Assembly (NCBI GenBank): GCA_945862035.1 | Contig: CAMAXB010000142.1 | Location: forward strand, 1 to 7,769 | From: Opitutus sp. GAS368 | Lineage (GTDB): Bacteria > Verrucomicrobiota > Verrucomicrobiia > Opitutales > Opitutaceae | Direction of reading: 5' to 3' | DNA length: 7,769 nucleotides | Part shown: positions 6,165 to 7,769 of the stretch, piece by piece | Layout of the letters: every line of letters begins with the position of its first letter | How positions within the stretch are numbered: position 1 is the first letter of the stretch | Translations under genes and position numbers: made by a program | Notes under the pieces: generated by a model | What the model was told of the DNA's origin: nothing | Database searches by the model: none | The model's input: the letters and a program-made list of their open reading frames with translations, nothing else

Positions 6165-6264
6165 CTGAATTGCGGAATGCCGAATGCGGATTGCGGAACT
6201 TAACCGTCAATCCTGCTGCCGAATCCGCGATCCGAAATCCGTAATCCGAAATTATCCGCCCGTC
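6165..6264. repeat. Palindromic heptamer-repeat element 2 (rpmC-rpsQ gap)
   Basis: This 100-nt gap holds a second element of the same design as the one at 5439-5518. The left arm at 6169-6196 has four 7-base units (ATTGCGG, AATGCCG, AATGCGG, ATTGCGG). The spacer at 6197-6221 is 25 nt. The right arm at 6222-6249 has four units (AATCCGC, GATCCGA, AATCCGT, AATCCGA). Aligning one arm with the complement of the other gives about 23 matches in 30 positions, with mismatches scattered. Spacers of the two elements differ in sequence while the arms are alike, as expected if the paired arms are what is kept or copied. The right arm ends 15 nt before the rpsQ ATG. Confidence 0.8.
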
Positions 6265-6597
6265 ATGTCCACCGAGACTCGCAATACGCGCAAAACCCTT
6301 GTCGGCGTCGTCACCAATCGCTCTGGCGACAAGTCGATCAAGGTCACCATTCCCTTCAAGGTTCCGCATCCCCGCTACAAGAAGGTCATCAACCGCCAGA
6401 CCGTTCTCCACGTCCACGACGAGAAGAACGAGACCAAGCCGGGCGACAAGGTCGAGGTCATGGAGACCCGTCCGATCAGCCGCTTGAAGCGCTGGCGCGT
6501 GATCAACGTCGTTGAGCGCGCCATCGCCGCTGACGGCGCGGCCATCACCGAGACCGACGTCGCCGCATCGGTGCCGACGAAGACCACCAAGGCCTAA
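6265..6597 (+). CDS. rpsQ: 30S ribosomal protein S17 (uS17) with C-terminal extension
   Basis: S17 is a primary 16S rRNA-binding protein of the 30S body with an OB fold. The product from ATG 6265 is 110 aa. The core shows NTRKTLVGVVTNRSGDKSIK (7-26), VPHPRYKKVINRQTVLHVHD (33-52), and ETRPISRLKRWRVINVVERA (67-86). E. coli S17 (84 aa) ends at about this point; here some 23 residues follow (IAADGAAITETDVAASVPTKTTKA), low in complexity and rich in Ala and Thr. An in-frame ATG at 6184 lies inside the repeat element and would add a non-homologous leader, so it is rejected. No Shine-Dalgarno is visible; the start is preceded by CCGTC. Confidence 0.96.
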   Translation: MSTETRNTRKTLVGVVTNRSGDKSIKVTIPFKVPHPRYKKVINRQTVLHVHDEKNETKPGDKVEVMETRPISRLKRWRVINVVERAIAADGAAITETDVAASVPTKTTKA

Positions 6598-6610
6598 TCC
6601 GCAACCGCAA

Positions 6611-6628
6611 CCTCCCTGGAGGCTCGTC
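6611..6628 (+). promoter_or_regulatory. rplN ribosome binding site within a small inverted repeat
   Basis: GGAGG at 6618-6622 is a strong Shine-Dalgarno 6 nt before ATG 6629 and fixes the rplN start against the longer in-frame start at 6512, which is inside rpsQ. CCTCC at 6611-6615 is complementary to it, two bases upstream, so the site could be masked in a small hairpin, although a 2-nt loop would force the inner pair open. Confidence 0.7.
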
Positions 6629-6994
6629 ATGATCCAACTCCGTTCCATTCTCGAAGTCGCAGACAATACCGGCGCCCGCAGGGCTGCCATGATCTCTAAA
6701 AAGGGTCAGAACACCAATTCCGCCGGCATCGGCGATCTCATCACTGTCCACATCAAGGACAGCGCCACCGACGCCACGGTCAAGAAGGGCGAGGTCGCCA
6801 AGGCCGTCGTCGTTCGCACGAAGGCCGCGGTCCGCCGCGCCGACGGCAGCTACCTGCGGTTCGACAGCAACGCCATCGTGATCATCGGTCAGGACGGCAA
6901 TCCCAAGGGCACCCGTATCTTCGGCCCCGTCGCCCGCGAACTGCGCGCGAAGAACTACATGAAGGTCATCTCGCTCGCTCCGGAGGTCCTCTAA
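6629..6994 (+). CDS. rplN: 50S ribosomal protein L14 (uL14)
   Basis: L14 is a beta-barrel protein on the subunit interface of the 50S; it contacts 16S rRNA in intersubunit bridge B8 and is the binding site of the silencing factor RsfS. The product is 121 aa (family about 122). It opens MIQLRSILEVADNTGARRAAMI, continues with AGIGDLITVHIKDS (32-45), KKGEVAKAVVVRTK (52-65), and DGSYLRFDSNAIVIIGQDGNPKGTRIFGPVARELR (72-106), all typical. A GGAGG Shine-Dalgarno supports the start. In E. coli this is the first gene of the separate spc operon; here only 31 nt separate it from rpsQ and no promoter is apparent, so the spc genes probably continue the same transcript. Confidence 0.98.
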   Translation: MIQLRSILEVADNTGARRAAMISKKGQNTNSAGIGDLITVHIKDSATDATVKKGEVAKAVVVRTKAAVRRADGSYLRFDSNAIVIIGQDGNPKGTRIFGPVARELRAKNYMKVISLAPEVL

Positions 6995-6995
6995 C

Positions 6996-7271
6996 ATGGC
7001 TACCAAATTTCACGTCAAGCGCGGAGACGAAGTCGTCGTCCTCGCCGGTTCCCAGAAGGGCAAGTCGGGCAAGATCCTCGAGGTCCTGGCCGTCAAGTCC
7101 CGCGCCCGCGTCGAGGGTGTCGGCATGATCAAGCGCCATCTGAAGAAGTCGCAGGAACACCCGAATGGCACCATCGCCGAGCGCGAGGGCTCCATCCATG
7201 TGTCGAATCTGCAGCTCAAGAGCCGTTTCGAAGCCTCCAAGAAGCGCCCAAAACCCGCCGCCAAGGCCTGA
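6996..7271 (+). CDS. rplX: 50S ribosomal protein L24 (uL24), short form
   Basis: L24 is one of the initiators of 50S assembly and sits near the tunnel exit. The product is 91 aa, shorter than the usual 100-105. The N-terminal KOW motif is clear: HVKRGDEVVVLAGSQKGKSG (6-25) followed by KILEVLAVKSRARVEGVGMI. The middle has KRHLKKSQEHPNGTIAEREG and IHVSNLQL (67-74). The family's common C-terminal part (of the type PKTGKPTRVGFR) is missing; instead the protein ends in a basic SKKRPKPAAKA tail. A coding-like stretch in the +1 frame follows the TGA. GGAGG at 6982-6986 inside rplN provides a Shine-Dalgarno 9 nt upstream, and only one base separates the two genes, so translation is probably coupled. 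Confidence 0.95.
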   Translation: MATKFHVKRGDEVVVLAGSQKGKSGKILEVLAVKSRARVEGVGMIKRHLKKSQEHPNGTIAEREGSIHVSNLQLKSRFEASKKRPKPAAKA

Positions 7272-7279
7272 CGACCGAC

Positions 7280-7307
7280 GTGAGCGCGACTCCAAGTCCG
7301 CGCTTGC
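7280..7307 (+). promoter_or_regulatory. Hairpin in rplX-rplE gap, possible regulatory RNA structure
   Basis: GCGCG 7284-7288 plus ACT 7289-7291 pair with AGT 7295-7297 and CGCGC 7299-7303, with loop CCA and a bulged C at 7298. The stem extends outward by A7283-T7304, two G-U pairs and G7280-C7307, for 12 pairs. No U-run follows, so a Rho-independent terminator is unlikely. In E. coli the ribosomal protein S8 represses the spc genes by binding mRNA between rplX and rplE; this hairpin has the matching location, but I cannot show the S8 recognition core, so the role is inference. Confidence 0.35.
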
Positions 7308-7384
7308 CAAGGCCGCCCGCCGCCTGCGTTACTGAACCTCTTTTCCCTTAACACACTCATCCATCGCCCCCGGGTCGGAAATCC

Positions 7385-7389
7385 GGAGG
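7385..7389 (+). promoter_or_regulatory. rplE ribosome binding site
   Basis: GGAGG lies 8 nt before ATG 7398 and supports that start for rplE. Because the gene is 126 nt from rplX, it is initiated independently rather than by overlap. Confidence 0.75.
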
Positions 7390-7397
7390 CTCCTTCC

Positions 7398-7769
7398 ATG
7401 AGCAGCAGCCCTTACACTCCCGTCCTCAAAAAGCTCTACAACGAGCAGGTCATTGCCGAGCTCATCAAGAGCCGCGGCTATAAGAACAAGCACCAGGTGC
7501 CCAAGATCACGAAGGTGACCCTCAACACCGGCATCGACGCCGAGGCGGACAAAAACCAGATCGCGGACATCGTCCGCGACCTCGGTTCGATCGCGGGTCA
7601 GAAGCCCGTCACCGCGAAGTCCAAAAAGGCGATTTCGAATTTCAAGCTTCGTCAGGGCCAGATCGTTGGCGCGCACGTCACTCTGCGCGGCAATTCGATG
7701 TGGGAGTTCCTTTATCGCCTGCTGGCGGTTGCCCTCCCGACGATCCGCGATTTCCGCGGCGTCTCCTCC
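7398..7769 (+). CDS. rplE: 50S ribosomal protein L5 (uL5), N-terminal part (3' truncated by window)
   Basis: L5 binds 5S rRNA, forms the central protuberance with L18 and L25, and contacts P-site tRNA and S13. The visible 124 codons cover about two thirds of a normal protein (about 180 aa). They begin MSSSPYTPVLKKLYNEQVIA and include VPKITKVTLNTGI (34-46), a loop GQKPVTAKSKKAISNFKLRQG (67-87), VTLRGNSMWEFLYRLL (94-109), and VALPTIRDFRGVSS (111-124), which is the family's core motif. The frame is open to the window end. In the standard spc order rpsN or rpsZ and rpsH would follow. Confidence 0.97.
   Translation, partial: MSSSPYTPVLKKLYNEQVIAELIKSRGYKNKHQVPKITKVTLNTGIDAEADKNQIADIVRDLGSIAGQKPVTAKSKKAISNFKLRQGQIVGAHVTLRGNSMWEFLYRLLAVALPTIRDFRGVSS

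Larger units (their letters stand above)
7272..7397 (+). other. rplX-rplE gap: hairpin plus coding-like +1 frame
   Basis: This 126-nt gap contains two things. First, a frame at 7270-7332, shifted +1 relative to rplX, reads DDRRERDSKSA then LALA-free continuation LAKAARRLRY before a TGA at 7333-7335, with 17 of 21 codons ending in G or C. It has no start codon of its own and resembles a ribosomal-protein tail. Second, a 12-bp hairpin at 7280-7307 with one bulge lies in the same stretch. The rest (7336-7397) is pyrimidine-rich and ends in the rplE Shine-Dalgarno. The coding-like stretch could be a degraded end of rplX, a frameshift product, a sequence error or chance. Confidence 0.35.

Noticed and set aside
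5439..6249. CRISPR array
   Set aside because: The repeats are 7-base units arranged as palindromes with no 25-40-base direct repeats or uniform spacers.
6184..6264. Longer S17 starting at ATG 6184
   Set aside because: The extra N-terminus translates the repeat element and matches no S17; ATG 6265 gives the family N-terminus.
6512..6628. Longer L14 starting at ATG 6512
   Set aside because: The extension lies inside rpsQ and is Pro/Arg-rich shadow; ATG 6629 has a GGAGG at the right distance and the canonical N-terminus.
7280..7307. Rho-independent terminator before rplE
   Set aside because: The stem is strong but no U-run follows, and the spc genes continue downstream.
7377..7390. Third heptamer element near TCGGAAATCCGG
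   Set aside because: Only isolated partial matches to the unit, no 7-base periodicity and no opposite arm.

Overview
This window is a bacterial translation-gene cluster on the + strand: the end of the str operon joined directly to the S10 operon and the first genes of the spc operon. The order is fusA (3' part), rpsJ, rplC, rplD, rplW, rplB, rpsS, rplV, rpsC, rplP, rpmC, rpsQ, rplN, rplX, rplE (5' part). Every gene is recognisable from protein sequence, and the order is the ancestral bacterial one except that no tuf gene lies between fusA and rpsJ. I see no tRNA, rRNA, transposase, CRISPR array or convincing minus-strand gene.

The DNA is GC-rich with strong G/C preference at third codon positions. 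Several protein details (the L2 motif DHPNGGGQG with a glycine-rich insert, a short L24, a long S17 tail) and the heptamer repeats built on GCGGATT/AATCCGC suggest a member of the Verrucomicrobiota, perhaps an Opitutales relative. That placement is from memory of the families, not from a search, and is moderately confident only.

Layout: 1-1124 is the C-terminal half of elongation factor G. 1144-1452 is S10. 1453-1574 is a 122-nt structured leader with two hairpins before L3. 1575-4355 holds L3, L4, L23, L2 and S19, tightly packed (L4 and L23 overlap as TAATG). 4356-4451 is a second leader-like gap before L22. 4452-5434 is L22 and S3. 5435-5525 is a palindromic heptamer-repeat element. 5526-6164 is L16 and L29. 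6165-6264 is a second heptamer-repeat element of the same architecture. 6265-7271 is S17, L14 and L24. 7272-7397 is a gap before L5 that contains a strong hairpin and a coding-like stretch. L5 runs off the end at 7769.

The genes supply parts of both ribosomal subunits (exit-tunnel proteins L4, L22, L23, L24, L29; peptidyl-transferase-centre proteins L2, L3, L16; central-protuberance protein L5; small-subunit head proteins S3, S10, S19; body protein S17) plus the translocase EF-G. No terminator interrupts them, so cotranscription is likely. Control is probably by RNA structure and translational coupling. Shine-Dalgarno sequences are clear before L4, L23, L2, L14, L24 and L5 and absent or weak before S10, L3, S19, L22, S3, L16, L29 and S17.

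The least ordinary content is the pair of 4+4 heptamer inverted-repeat elements inserted between essential ribosomal protein genes, and the rplX-rplE gap. No wholly new system is evident.
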